A stretch of DNA of 64,000 nucleotides from Lineus longissimus (lineage: Eukaryota > Nemertea > Pilidiophora > Heteronemertea > Lineidae). The stretch covers positions 6,515,001-6,579,000 of the forward strand of contig NC_088326.1 of the NCBI RefSeq assembly GCF_910592395.1, read 5' to 3'. Position 1 is the first letter of the stretch. The number at the start of each line of letters is the position of its first letter. The translations under genes and the position numbers were made by a program. Below are positions 12,918 through 23,655 of the stretch, piece after piece. The notes beneath the pieces are model-generated. The model was not told the origin of the DNA, ran no database searches, and saw only the letters and a program-made list of their open reading frames with translations.

Positions 12918-13046
12918 ACCATGTTCCACTCCAAGGACTTTATGGGACTTTTAGTATGTTATAAAGTACACCCATACCTATCAAATATGGGTGGTTTGGT
13001 TTCTGTTGCAATTGGTGGTGGGTCCTGCGGTATATTGACTGGACTA
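12918..13046. repeat. Right terminal inverted repeat of the nuclease-like element
   Basis: It begins near GTTCCACTCCAAGG and ends TATATTGACTGGACTA, directly before the ATA copy at 13047-13049. It is the reverse complement, with mismatches, of 9098-9231. Confidence 0.78.
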
Positions 13047-13049
13047 ATA

Positions 13050-13302
13050 CGATCTGCACAGTTTGGTTGACTTTGTGGGCATTTTCCACGAAAGTCTTAT
13101 CCAGTCTTGGCAGTATGCCAGATACAACTACCTGACATTCTGTGTTTTGTACGTCTGAACATTTCTTGTTTACCAGGTCAAAAAGTTCTTGGAAGTTCCC
13201 GGCAATTGTTACTGGTTGCTTATTGTCAATATCGTTTGATCCTGCTTGGATAATCAGTTTCTCAACGTTTTTCCATTCGTTTTCCTCAATATCCTCAACA
13301 GC
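13050..13302 (-). pseudogene. SGNH-hydrolase-like domain, central piece
   Basis: Minus-strand translation gives the central SGNH blocks: LIIQAGSNDI (the GxND block) followed about 40 residues later by VVVSGILPRLD and then a conserved N (VNQTV). SGNH esterase-like domains are known from ORF1 of several LINE groups. The piece is bounded by two insertions: the nuclease-like element ends at 13046, and the 1.1-kb repeat starts at 13303. Its frame is open throughout, so the insertions, not point decay, separated it from its neighbours. Confidence 0.75.
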
Positions 13303-13359
13303 CTTTTTAGCTCACCTCTTAGCAGAGGTGAGCTTATCCCATACCGTGGCGTCCGTCGT

Positions 13360-13424
<65 letters not shown>

Positions 13425-14432
13425 CGTCGTCCGTTAGCAGGGCACGTTTCGTAACTGTTAGAGCTATTGAGTTGAAACTTGGTACACATGTACCCTTATG
13501 TAATGACACCTTGGAGACCAAGTTTCGGTCCGATTTGTTTCATGGTTTGGCCACCAGGGGGCCGAACGTTAAAAGTGAAAATATGCAATATCTCCCTTAA
13601 TAGTAGTCGGGAAATTTTGAAAAAAATATGGTAGGTACTTCTAGCAAGGGTGCATCATATATCCTCCGGGTTTTTGATTTGACCTCCTTTTCAAGGTCAC
13701 AGAGGTCAAATGGTGTAAATTGGCCATTAGGATGTAACGATGGCACGTTTCTAAACTGCAATGACTATTGATACCAAATTTGGTACACATTTACCCCTTA
13801 GTCAGGTGATCTCAGGGACCGAAGTTTGGTCCAATATGATTCACCACTTGACCACCAGGGGGCAAAATCCAAAAACCTTAAAAATGTGATTATTCCTTAA
13901 CTTCTTGCCCGATTGCCACCAATTTGATATCATGGGTACATCTAACCACCATACAGTATATGTCACACAGGTTTTTAATTTGACCTTCTTGTCAAGGTCA
14001 CAGAGATCAAATGGCGTAAATTCGCCGTCAGGCCGTAACTATGGCACGTTTCTTAACTGCAATGACTATTGATCACAAATTAAGTACACATGTACCCCTT
14101 GGTCAGGTGATCGCAGGTACCGAAGTTTGGTGCGATCTGATTTGCCGTTTGGCCTCCAGGGAGGGGGCCAAATCCTAAATTCTTCAAAATGCCATTATTT
14201 CTAGTAATGACTTGCCCAATTGGCACCAATTTTATATCATAGGTACATCTAATTCTAACAACCATTCAATGTGTCACCCGGGTCTTCTTTGATTTGACCT
14301 ACTTTTCAAGGTCACATAGGTCGAATGTACTGTAAATTGGCCTACATCAAACCTAACACTACATGACACAATACCATGCTCTTTATCCATCTTTCCTCCA
14401 CATGAGGTGAGCACAATGGCCCTGGCCATTTC
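13303..14432 (+). mobile_element. 1.1-kb repeat, copy 1: hairpin + GTC microsatellite + three ~300-bp monomers
   Basis: It starts CTTTTTAGCTCACC and a 24-bp hairpin made by GCTCACCTC and GAGGTGAGC around TTAGCA, then a (GTC)n tract at about 13353-13436. Three tandem monomers of about 300 bp begin at 13442, 13744 and 14044 (each GCACGTTTC-TAACTG...GGTACACAT...CCACCAGGGGGCC...TTCAAGGTCACA). It ends GAGGTGAGCACAATGG and a short GC-rich tail. No target duplication is visible. Removing it joins two SGNH segments in frame. No coding potential; a non-autonomous element, possibly Helitron-derived, is my best guess. Confidence 0.75.
13353..13436. repeat. (GTC)n trinucleotide microsatellite
   Basis: About 26 near-perfect GTC units, interrupted by CCGTC variants at the edges. 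It sits just inside the left hairpin of the 1.1-kb repeat, a fixed position for this family. Translated, it yields only poly-Arg, poly-Ser or poly-Val/Asp frames, which are not genes. Confidence 0.95.
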
Positions 14433-14640
14433 ATTTACGTCCTCCATCTTTCCACCCCGAATACACGTGATCCTTGTAGTGTATCTGGGCATATACACAT
14501 GTGCATGCTTGATTACACTGGTACCAACCACGAAGATTTTTCGTGTACTTTCCTTCACCTGTACAGTTCTATCGTCGACTATCATATTGACCATATTGCA
14601 TACGTTCTTCTCTCTGCTTTCTGTTTTCATTCTCTGCATG
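14433..14640 (-). pseudogene. SGNH-hydrolase-like domain, N-terminal piece
   Basis: Minus-strand translation gives KIFVVGTSVIKH, matching the first SGNH block (hydrophobic strand, G-x-S nucleophile region), then a Gly-containing second block, CIRGGKMEDVN. Joining codon AAT (14435-14433) to GCT (13302-13300) gives a spacing of roughly 27 residues from GG to the GSND block, usual for the fold. Upstream of about 14560 the frame shifts; an alternative ATG near 14661 opens a short hydrophilic leader. This is the most 5' part of the LINE I can support. Confidence 0.7.
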
Positions 14641-14660
14641 ACTTGTATCGACGTTAGACA

Positions 14661-16626
14661 TCTTAAATTTCGGACTGAAAGGAGGAGTTTTGGTTTTACG
14701 CTTTATCATCAGATGGCAGCACCGTATTTCAGCTATTCAAAATTGTTGGCTCTCTTTGAAGCCTGTATCGCTCTCATTTGAGTTATTACGGTGGTTTAAA
14801 ATGTTTTATGGTGCTAAAGGGACCATTCTCAAATTTTGTCTGTTGGGGCTTGGGTGTCGCGGGGGGTCGCGGGTCACGAAAATATTTTTTTTTTTATTAT
14901 TCTTGGTGTTTTCTGTCAGAAATATGTTTGTGATACTAATCCTAACCATGTCCCTCAATGAATTACGGTGGTAGTTTTTTTATTTAATTTTTTTTAATTT
15001 TTTTTAAATTTTCGAAATCTTACCCAATACTCCCCCTTATACATTTTTCTGGTGAAACGCATTTTTGTAATGTCCCCGATAGCTGCGCTTATTTCAAATT
15101 TGGGATGGGTTTTGACGCAACGTCTAAAGATTGTGTCAATGATTTTATGAGGAATTGTTATGCTCCGAGTGCCTGCCGAGTGATTGGCACTGGTGTCTGA
15201 ATCGCTCGGACTCGTGAACAGTCAAACGAGAAATGTGTTAATAACATGTTTTGAGAGAAAACTACGGAAACCAGGGTAAAATATTGGGCTTGGATTTCGG
15301 GCTAGCTTGATTCGGGACAGAATATCGGGATGAAAACTCGGAATAGAAATATTCCGTCTAGTTTGACTCCAGCGCAGCGTTGCACAGTATGTGTAATGTG
15401 CGGAAAGTGATAGGATTGGCGTGTTGTCAGACGGCTTGTCATTGTTTTTTCGAAATTAAAGCTTTGCAATCCGACATCAAGGTTTGAATCTGTAAGTCGT
15501 ATTTTTAACTTTGGAAACTTGAAATGAGCGTTCCGGGATTTTGTAGATATGGCTTCAGTATCATATCTGCTTTATCGCTATGTCCTCTGACATAGAGATC
15601 GTGACCCAGTTCCCTATCAGCAACCATCTGTTCCGATAAGTTCACGTTGAACACTGATGAAGTGAATAAAAACGGGCTGTTATCACTGCAGCAAGTAGAT
15701 CATGTGCTGTTGACTTTATATACCTATATAACCAAAACATGTCTAGAACGACAGCGCAGTGTCCGGACAAGCCTGGGACACTTCAAACACTATATCAAAT
15801 CAATATCGACATTTCGCCGGCTCTATTAAGAAAATCGATAATTTTCAATTGTTTGCTGAGAATGTAGTCATGTTTACACCATATGTTGTTGGCGATCAGG
15901 TTCCTGTCTGCCGCGTAGGCTTCGGACTGCATGTGGCCGCATCCATATTGAAAAATATTCCTTTTTGTAGGATTTTAGATATAAAGGTAAGCATTGATTC
16001 GAGGGCGTGTCTGGTGGCGGAGATATCAACGCTGAACCCTTCTTTTGCTGTGATAAGTTGTTTCTTTAGTGGTAGAGGGGACATGACTGACCAGCCTTTT
16101 GAGGCAACCAGATTGCAGCATTTTCGAGATAGGAAAGAATCAATGGCATTCACGTGTCTTTGGTGGTGGTGGTGAGATATACAAATGTACGGTAAAATCC
16201 ATTCTGGGAGGTCAATGATCAGGCCTATGGCTTGCATGCAAGTCATCAATAGGCGTGATTTTGTTCCCCCAGGTTTTTAAGTATATGAGCTACATTTCTG
16301 GGGCTAGTATTCGTTTAAGACTTTGACATTCACAGAAGTTAAAATTGGATGGTGTACGTGCTGGGGTTGGACGGGACGCAGTAATTGCAGTTTGGGTGTG
16401 ATAATGTTAATTTCAGAGTGATTGGGGGAGGGTACACGCGAACTGCATTCATATTGAAGCTTTTCGAGATGTTCAAGTGACAATTAAGAATTTGGTAATA
16501 GCCGGTTCAATTGTGAAGAGACAGACATCGCCCTGTTAACAATTCGTCTGATGTTTGGCAAGTGACAAACTAGATTTTCATCCAAGGACGGTATTTGATG
16601 ATCAGAGGTGTATGTGAAACCAAGTA
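14661..16626. other. No recognisable gene
   Basis: This stretch has poly-T tracts (14887-14898, 14975-15010), a weak CGGGATT-rich patch at 15280-15350 and no supported coding unit. The short frames at 15647-16175 lack domain or splice evidence. Confidence 0.5.
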
Positions 16627-16756
16627 CATGCAGTGTCCTTATTGAGAAGTTTCCTGATAAGGGAGGTCAAATTGAATAGAAACAACCAACTTGGGATCAA
16701 AACTAGTGTCCTTAATGGAGAGGTGGTTGAGTCCACTAAGGGAGGTTCCGCTGTAA
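16627..16756 (+). repeat. Dispersed 'GTGTCCTTAAT' repeat, copy 1
   Basis: About 130 bp with the ordered phrases GTGTCCTTATTGAGA, GAGGTCAAATTGAATAGAAACAA, GGGATCAAAACTAGTGTCC and GGAGGTTCCGCTGTAA. The same order recurs at 38493-38635 and 43174-43323. Non-coding; the short internal unit GTGTCCTTAAT(A/G)GAGAGGT is itself repeated. Confidence 0.7.
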
Positions 16757-18980
16757 CAACATAATACATGCATTTTTTAGTTCAATTATAGTCTCGGGCC
16801 TAGTTCTCGCAAACTAATCCTTGAGCATTTACTTAGCCGCACACTGCATGAATTGTCTGTATGTTTCATTATGGCCGCTTTGACAGAATCCGAGATAAGA
16901 TCTACTTGGCCCATAGCCCAACACTTCCTTAACTTCAACTCATTCACCCAGTTTGCAAAATATCGATTTCTGACTGCCCTGTGTACGCTGAGGCCTGTGC
17001 AAAACGTCAAAGCAGTCGATTAGAACTAAATAAAAAAATCTATCAATGTAGGCCTACACGTTGCTTGGTATCATAATTCATTCAAATGTTTGCAGATGCT
17101 GATATTATACATTACTCGTAAAATCGATTTGCAGGCATTAATCATAGCGTATCAGTAAAAATGCCGCGTCTCTCCTTTGATTATGGAATACCCAAACCAC
17201 TACCAGGAAAGGCTGTCTTTGTTAAATAACATTAACGTTATCGTTTACACTATTTTTCATCATTGTATTAAACACATCCGATATCGTTATTGGATTATTA
17301 GCTATCATGACGTCACATGTACGTCATGACGTCAACTGTATGTCATAGGTACGTCATATACCATTTCTAATAGACTTAAAATTCCTATCCACTTGTTATT
17401 TTTTTATGGGGTATAAAATCAATGGTTTCAGAGATATGTGGCATTTTAGGTCAAAATTAGCGACCATATTGGATTATGCTAATTAGCCATTTTCACCGTT
17501 TCTGATTTTGCTAATTTTGGACGATAATGTTTAGTAGGGTTCATACAACAATTTCCGGCAAAGAAACCTTCTGTTGCAATTTGTTCCAGGTACACTCCTA
17601 TATTTTATACTGGACTAAACGTTTTCTTTCGGGGCACTGATCAGGCTCATTTCCACTTTTTGAAATGGCTTACAACTCATTGACTGGATTTGTGTGTTCT
17701 ATTGTCTTTGTTTTATCATAATGAAATATTTCCTCACAATTGTCTTAATAGTTAACTGTGGCCGGCTCGACGACTACCACCAATAAAAAATCGAAACCGG
17801 GTACTGAACTGATTTTATAAAATGTTCGGACGAGACACAATAAGTTAATGTTGCCTGGCTAAGTCATATGTTGAATTACTTTCAAGCTTCCATTGCTCTA
17901 AGTGGTAAGGTCGCGCTCAACAGTTTTCTCGAAAGTGCGTGACTTCAGGATGTTCTCTCAATTGCGAATGACACCCATTTCAAAATGCGCAGTGTTGTTG
18001 TACACCACTGGAAAGGCCGTGATCTCCTCTTTCTGCACGAACTCATCTCATTTATTTAATGAACACTAGTCAGTAATTTAGCGCAAAATTAGCTCCGAGC
18101 ACTTGAGGTTACCCCAAACTAAACATTTTAAACTAGATCCCCAAATAACCAAAAACCGCGATTTAAAAAAAAATATTAAAGGTAAATCCAAAAAATACCA
18201 GTTTTCACGTGAAAAATGCGAAAAAAAGTAGTTTAGTCTGCTCATTTTCGAAATATTTTGATTTTTGTCCAAAACAGGAAAAACACACAAAACTAAACAG
18301 TGCAACAGCTGATCACCCGGCCGACACACACCCTCCAATCCAATGAACGCCGACGCCGCCATCATGGCGATAATGTTTTCATTCTTTATACAGTGCACCT
18401 GGTTTCAGAAGTATTAATTAATATTATTTGTGACACTCCCCAACGGTTACATTGAATTGAACATGCACTCGCCATCAGTACCACATTGTATTATATTCGA
18501 GGAAGTATATAAACTACAAGCATGCAACATAAACTTCTGAAATGTACTAAGCAGAGGAACATATGGTGCTATTCCGACATCAATAGATATATACTATAAT
18601 GGCCATAACCGCCAAGAAATAAAATCGACATTTAGTTCACTATTATATCGTTTGATATTATATTTTGTTTAAGAGTAATATAGTCCTGGACACAGCTGCG
18701 GCAGTATATTGTTTGCCCCTATATCGGGTGGACCAAAAGTTGACCACAAGAAGCGCTCAATAACTCAAAAGATATTCACAGTATTTAATTAGTCTCCGGC
18801 TTTGAGCTGGAGACTTATGTATTAGGGTATTTTTCTCTCAATTCCAGCACACGCTCGTCGGCCCCACCTCGGCATTGTATCGGGATACATGGTTGGTCAT
18901 GTATCAGTGTATTGTACTGTGTCCACTACATGCAGTATCGCTTGGCCGCTCCGTCATTCGAACAAAAACTCGCCCAAAGT
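16757..18980. other. No recognisable gene; CRE-like sites and a small hairpin
   Basis: Two perfect TGACGTCA palindromes lie at 17308-17315 and 17327-17334, with further TACGTCA half-sites to 17356. A hairpin AGTCTCCGGC/GCTGGAGACT (one mismatch) is at 18791-18815. A GC-richer patch with ATGATGGCGGCG on the minus strand near 18355 could be a 5' exon, but no donor or downstream exon supports it. Confidence 0.45.
17308..17356. promoter_or_regulatory. Cluster of CRE-like TGACGTCA palindromes
   Basis: Two full TGACGTCA sites 19 bp apart plus two degenerate TACGTCA half-sites. The full site is the classic CREB/ATF motif. No gene start is identified nearby, so a regulatory role is only possible, and local duplication could explain the cluster. 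Confidence 0.25.
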
Positions 18981-19351
18981 AATAGCATTCCGCGAAGTTA
19001 CTATTTATAGCTCACAAGGTCATTTGCATCAGATATTGATGACGTTTTAGTCACATGACAGTCGGACGTTGACACTTATTTCTACGCATTTGAGCTTATT
19101 TCAAAGTCAATTATCTTTGACCCTGCATTATTTTTAGCATGAATGATAACATAGAGTCAGAGAGAGAAATATTCAGAACAATTATGTAGTATTTCCAACA
19201 CTCGGACATGTGCCATATTGAATTTAACTGCCCTAGTTAGAAAGCCTGAATCCATTGCGAAACCGCATGTTTGTCCGACATTGCCTGTAATTCAGCGATG
19301 GGGAAATAGAGGGCAGCAGCTGCAGTGACCTCATCATCGCGGAATGCTATT
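18981..19351. mobile_element. Possible MITE with 15-bp perfect inverted ends
   Basis: AATAGCATTCCGCGA at 18981-18995 and its exact reverse complement at 19337-19351 bound 371 bp without coding potential. A 15-bp perfect pair this close is unlikely by chance. I see no clear target duplication. Confidence 0.4.
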
Positions 19352-19433
19352 CTATTTGGCTCATCGACCCATGAACAGCCAAAATTGGTATTGGTTACTC
19401 TTCTTTTGTGAGTTATTTTCCAAATAAAGCTTT

Positions 19434-19513
19434 TGTGCTGTTTATTTTGGGAAATACTTTTCAGTTCTTAGCTTGTGCTGTTTATTTTGGGAAATACTTT
19501 GCAATTCTTAATT
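19434..19513. repeat. 40-bp tandem duplication
   Basis: TGTGCTGTTTATTTTGGGAA with the following ACTTT-CA-TTCTTA occurs twice, at 19434-19473 and 19474-19513, with a few differences. Confidence 0.85.
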
Positions 19514-20276
19514 AGGGGAGAAAATTATGTTAATGAGTCGAGTACCAAGATCTGCTAAATGAAATGAAAAGACAGAGTGTCGGGCGCTGGTGAATATTTC
19601 GAGAAACTTCCAAGAAATTGTGAGTGCTTCAAAACATTAAAGAGAGACTACAGGCAGGAGCAGTGTATTGTATCTCCGGCGCCACTTATTTCATTTCATA
19701 TTACTCTAATTCTCCGATCTTCAAACGGAACTACACCCCGGCCGCCACACCATATCTACCCCTGTACCACTTATCCACCACTTCCCTCATCCACAAACAA
19801 CAAGCCCCATCCAAACCCTCTGCACAAACTAAAGCCGGAGACCCCAGAGTCTGGCATGACTCAACTGACAATTCTTGTTGAAATTTAGCTTCTCAACAAG
19901 TAATCCCTTTGAAACATCAACTCAAAATACTTGAAAAATACAGGTTTGTGGCATAAGGTAAGTCTCTGTCAACTCCAATAGTCAATAGTCTCCAATAATC
20001 TCCAATAGTCTCCAACTTTTTCTTTTAATTACTTAGGATAAAGTTGTAGGACTAAACTGACAATGGTCACTAACAAAAGAAAATGTACTCACAATTTCTT
20101 GGAATATTGTCTGGTTACACCAGTTCTTTATTTAGAACATACGCGTCCTGTAGACACACTCACGGGTGCGTGACCGATTATAGTCGAATCAGAGTCTTTC
20201 AATATATGTATTTGTTAAAGATTCTAGCCTGGTCAAATTATTGTCGAAATAAAAATAAACTGAACACATGAATCGG

Positions 20277-21254
20277 CTTTTTGGCTCACCGTAGGGTGCC
20301 TATACAACACCGCTGTGCCCGTCGTCCAACGTCGTGTGTATCCTGTTTCCAATCTTAACCGCAAGAGCTATGAACTTGAAACTTCATACACATGACGCCC
20401 CAAGTCAGGTGACCTCTGACAATGAATTTCAGTCCAATCTGATTCTTGACTTGGCCACCAGGGGGCCAGAAGTGGAAACCTTAAAAGTGATGAGTGACTC
20501 GTTTTCAATAACATATTTATGGTAGGTTCTCTTAGCAAGGATACATTTCACATCGTACGAGTTTTTGATTCAACCTACTTTTCAAGGTCACAGAGGTCGA
20601 ATAGCGTAAATTGTCCGTTTGAGTGTAACTATGGCACGTTTCTTAACCGCTCAAGCCATGACCTTGAAATTTGGTACACATGACTCCCTAGGTCATGTAA
20701 CCTGTGACACCGAATTTCTGTCAAATCTTATTCTTCACTTGGTCACCAGGTTACCAGAAGTGGAAACCTGTAACGTGTAATATCTCTTCCATGAGTGACT
20801 CGTTTTTGATAACAAATTTATGGTAGGTTCTCCCAGCAAGGATACATCACAATTCCTACGGGTTTTTGATTTGACATACTTTTCAAGGTCACAGAGGTCA
20901 AGTGGCGTAAATTGCCCGTTTGAATGTAACTATGGCATGTTTCTTAACCGCTAAAGCTATGAACTTGAAATTTGGTACACATGACTCCCTAAATCAGATA
21001 ACCTCGGACACCGATCTGATTCACGACATGGCCACCAGGAGGCCAAAACTAAAAAGGTAAAAAGTGCAATATCTCGTTATTAGTGACTTGTTTTCGGTGA
21101 TATGTTATATATAAGTACTCCAAGCAACGATACATCACAGGTCATACCGACTTTGGTTTGACCTATATACTATGCATGAAGAATGTTTCTTAACCAGGAT
21201 AAATTCCTGTCCACCAAATATCTAGACGGTTTGCACAATGGCCCTGGCCGTTTC
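20277..21254 (+). mobile_element. 1.1-kb repeat family, copy 2 (three ~300-bp monomers, no microsatellite)
   Basis: It starts CTTTTTGGCTCACC and ends GCACAATGGCCCTGGCCG plus TTTC, matching the ends of 13303-14432. Three monomers begin near 20340, 20634 and 20935 (TTTCTTAACCGC-A-AGC-ATGA...CCACCAGG...CAAGGTCACAGAGGTC) and a truncated fourth starts near 21184. The long GTC array of copy 1 is absent, with only CGTCGTCCAACGTCGTG in its place. Non-coding. Confidence 0.7.
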
Positions 21255-21534
21255 ATTATTACTAATACTAAGACTTCTGAAGAGGGTTTTTCCGCAAACA
21301 CAAAAATGCACCCCCCGAAAGGTTTCTACGAGAAATGGCGCATGATGGTTTTTGAGTTTGTGAACACGGTGGGCAAAGGTAATGGGTTACCCGTGTCACA
21401 CAATGGAAACAAGGCTCTCCCATTACAGTTTTGGAGGGCTACACTGGGATAAAAATAAATGCAGACCTTACGCCCCTCAAAATGAACTAATCTGTTGTAT
21501 TTTTTATTTTGTGTCGTCATTTCCACTACACTCC

Positions 21535-23230
21535 ACTCCTGTCTTTCTTTCAACCTGTTACTGAGGATGAAATTAGAAGGGTGATCATGAAGTCGCCAAC
21601 AAAATCTTGTGCACTTGATCCTCTTCCCATCTTCTTAAAGAGGATGCGATTGCTGAAGCAATTTCTCCTGCAATCTGTAAGCTTGTAAACTCGTCAATTT
21701 TATCTGGTTCAGTTCCGGATTGTCTCAAATCAGCCAATGTCACGCCACTTCTGAAGAAACCTAGTCTACAAAGGGAGGACCTTAAAAACTACCGGCCTGT
21801 TTCCAACCTAAGCTTCATCTCCAAAATTTTGGAAAGGGTAGTTGACCACCAGTTACGTGACCACATGTGCGAAAACGAGCTTTTCGAATGCATGCAGGCG
21901 GCATGCCGGGCCAACCATAGTACCGAAACAGCCTTGGTCAAGGTTATGAATGACATCCTCTTGGCACTAGACAAAAAGCAAATGGTTGGTCTGGTATTGC
22001 TTGATTTATCTGCAGCATTTGATACTGTCAATCATTTGGTCCTCCTTGATCGTCTACGTGACAGGATCGGTCTGAATGGTACCGCTTTGGAGTGGTTTAG
22101 GTCCTACCTGACAAACCGGTCACAGATGGTTATAGTTAAAGGAGAGTCATATTTAGCTTTCAAGCTAGAGACAGGCGTTCCCCAAGGATCAGTCTTGGGC
22201 CCATTGCTTTTCAGCATTTACATGGCTCCACTGGGTGATCTGATTCGACGTCAAAGTATAAAGGTTCATTTCTTTGCTGATGATACTCAACTCTACATAT
22301 GTTTTGAGCAGACCGATTCAGTACAGTCAATCGGCAAACTTGAAGCCTGTATTGCGGAAGTTCGCCAATGGATGGCACAAAATTTCCTCAAGCTAAATGA
22401 CGACAAATCAGAGTTTCTTCTGATTTGTTCGAAGCATCAAAGGAGAAATTTTGCTGGCCATCCAACATCTGTCAAGATTGGTGACCAAAACATTGCTGCA
22501 GTCTCTTTGGCTAGAAATATAGGCGCGTTGTTTGACGAACATGTCTCAATGAACCACCATATACGATCTATCTGCAGGTCCAGTTATTATCACCTGCACA
22601 ACATTTGTCTGATCAGAAAGTTTCTGACTCCTGATGCAACTGCTACGCTTGTAAATGCATTCGTGACATCCAAATTAGATGGGCTGAATGCACTGCTGAT
22701 TGGTCTACCTCAACAGAGTGTTGCTTCATTGCAAAGGGTCCAGAATTGTGCAGCGAGGATGGTGACTGGAGTTGCAAGATCAGATCATATTTCTCCCATT
22801 CTCCGTGACATCCACTGGTTGCCCGTAGCCAGCAGAATTAAATTTAAAGTTCTGTTGCTAACATTTAAATGCATAAATAGTGTTGCGCCAGTTTATTTGC
22901 AAGATCTTCTAACAATGTACAACCCGTCCCGATCATTGCGTTCTTCGGACAGACTGCTGCTGGTGCAACCACGCAGCAGGATGGCTTCCTCTGGAGACAG
23001 GGCTTTTGCTTGTGTTGCGCCGCGCCTGTGGAACGGGCTACCACAGGAAATTCGTGCGTGTCCTTGTCTTCAAGAGAAAGCTGAAAACGTTCCCTGTCTC
23101 TTACTAGGCAGCAGTCTGTCAAAATAGCCAGCAGCTTATATTTTTTTGATTGGTTTCTCTGGTGTCTTTGATCACGTTTTTTTGTGGATATATGCACCTT
23201 AAATCCCAAATGATGGATTGATTGATTGAG
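21535..23230 (+). mobile_element. CR1-like LINE, 5'-truncated
   Basis: The plus-strand element begins somewhere near 21535 within the reverse-transcriptase ORF and ends at a GATTGATTGATTGAG tract (about 23215-23229), the short-microsatellite 3' end usual for CR1/L2-type LINEs in place of poly(A). I could not identify a target duplication. It lies directly downstream of copy 2 of the 1.1-kb repeat. Confidence 0.8.
21553..23127 (+). pseudogene. CR1-like reverse transcriptase ORF (partial)
   Basis: From about 21553 the frame reads VTEDEIRR and KSCALDPLP, then after a small frameshift near 21640 continues to a long open stretch from 21829. RT motifs are NYRPVSNLS (about 21790), LLDLSAAFDTVNH (about 22000), GVPQGSVLGPLLF (about 22175) and the catalytic FADD (about 22275; the family usually has YADD). 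The C-terminal thumb and LWNGLP block follow. A frameshift near 23050 destroys the usual last helix (FKRKLKTF appears in another frame). The endonuclease half is missing, so it cannot move itself. Confidence 0.88.
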
Positions 23231-23655
23231 GTAAGCACGTATTTCACTTATACATAGATAAACCGGTACATTTAGCCACCGTTGCGAATATCTTGAGACG
23301 CTTTTCCATTTCCCTGAGAATAGCTCTACGGGGTGCATATTTGTGTTGGCTAATCATAACCCTAAACGACGATCCAGGAGCACAAACACCTTTATTTTCA
23401 AGAGTGTCCCTTCTGTAAAGTTCAATATGGTAACTCATTGAGTTGCATGTCAATATTATCAAAAATATCCGAATTTTTTTACGATCTCTCTATACTATGT
23501 TAATATTGGGGTATATTTCATTATCTGGTATAATCGTTGGGATATTCAACGTTTAATAGCGAATCGTTTTTCGTTGGCCGTCCGATATTGTTTGCCCAAG
23601 TCTCAATTCATCTGAAGCAATGTCTTGATTTGGAATAACACGGATATTGTCTGTT

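Larger units (their letters stand above)
9098..13046 (+). mobile_element. Inverted-repeat DNA element carrying a nuclease-like gene; 3-bp ATA duplication
   Basis: The ends are imperfect inverted repeats of about 130 bp: 9098-9231 read rightward and 12918-13046 read leftward share TAGTCCAGTCAAT, AATTGCAACAGAAAC, AAAGTCCCAT and TTGGAGTGGAAC. Flanking ATA occurs at 9095-9097 and 13047-13049. Excising 3949 bp plus one ATA restores an open SGNH frame on the minus strand, which fixes the borders independently. Inside lies a decayed plus-strand gene (9616-12321). The 3-bp duplication would fit several cut-and-paste superfamilies (PIF/Harbinger, CACTA, Zator), but I recognise no DDE transposase and the TIR starts with TAGTCC, matching none I know. 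It may be non-autonomous, or the gene may be its own mobility gene. Confidence 0.82.
3466..14660 (-). mobile_element. Tx1-like (L1-group) LINE retrotransposon, nested and degenerate
   Basis: The element reads on the minus strand. Its 5' part lies near 14660 and its 3' end is a poly(A) tract (poly-T on the plus strand, about 3465-3490) preceded by an AATAAA-like signal at 3499-3504. In order it encodes an SGNH-hydrolase-like domain, an RRM-like region with three CCHC zinc knuckles (ORF1), then AP-endonuclease, reverse transcriptase and a terminal CCHC-type finger (ORF2). The CCHC-bearing ORF1 and the style of the RT motifs suit the Tx1 clade; that is recognition from family knowledge, not a tree. 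Three later insertions (4010-4218, 9098-13046, 13303-14432) stretch about 6 kb of element to 11.2 kb. Several frameshifts and stops show it is dead. Confidence 0.85.

Noticed and set aside
13142-13600. Long open frames giving poly-Arg or poly-Ser proteins
   Set aside because: They are produced by the (GTC)n microsatellite on both strands; there is no real codon pattern outside it.
18078-18398. Possible 5' exon with ATGATGGCGGCG on the minus strand
   Set aside because: GC-rich start context is suggestive, but there is no donor with coding continuity and no downstream exon in the window.
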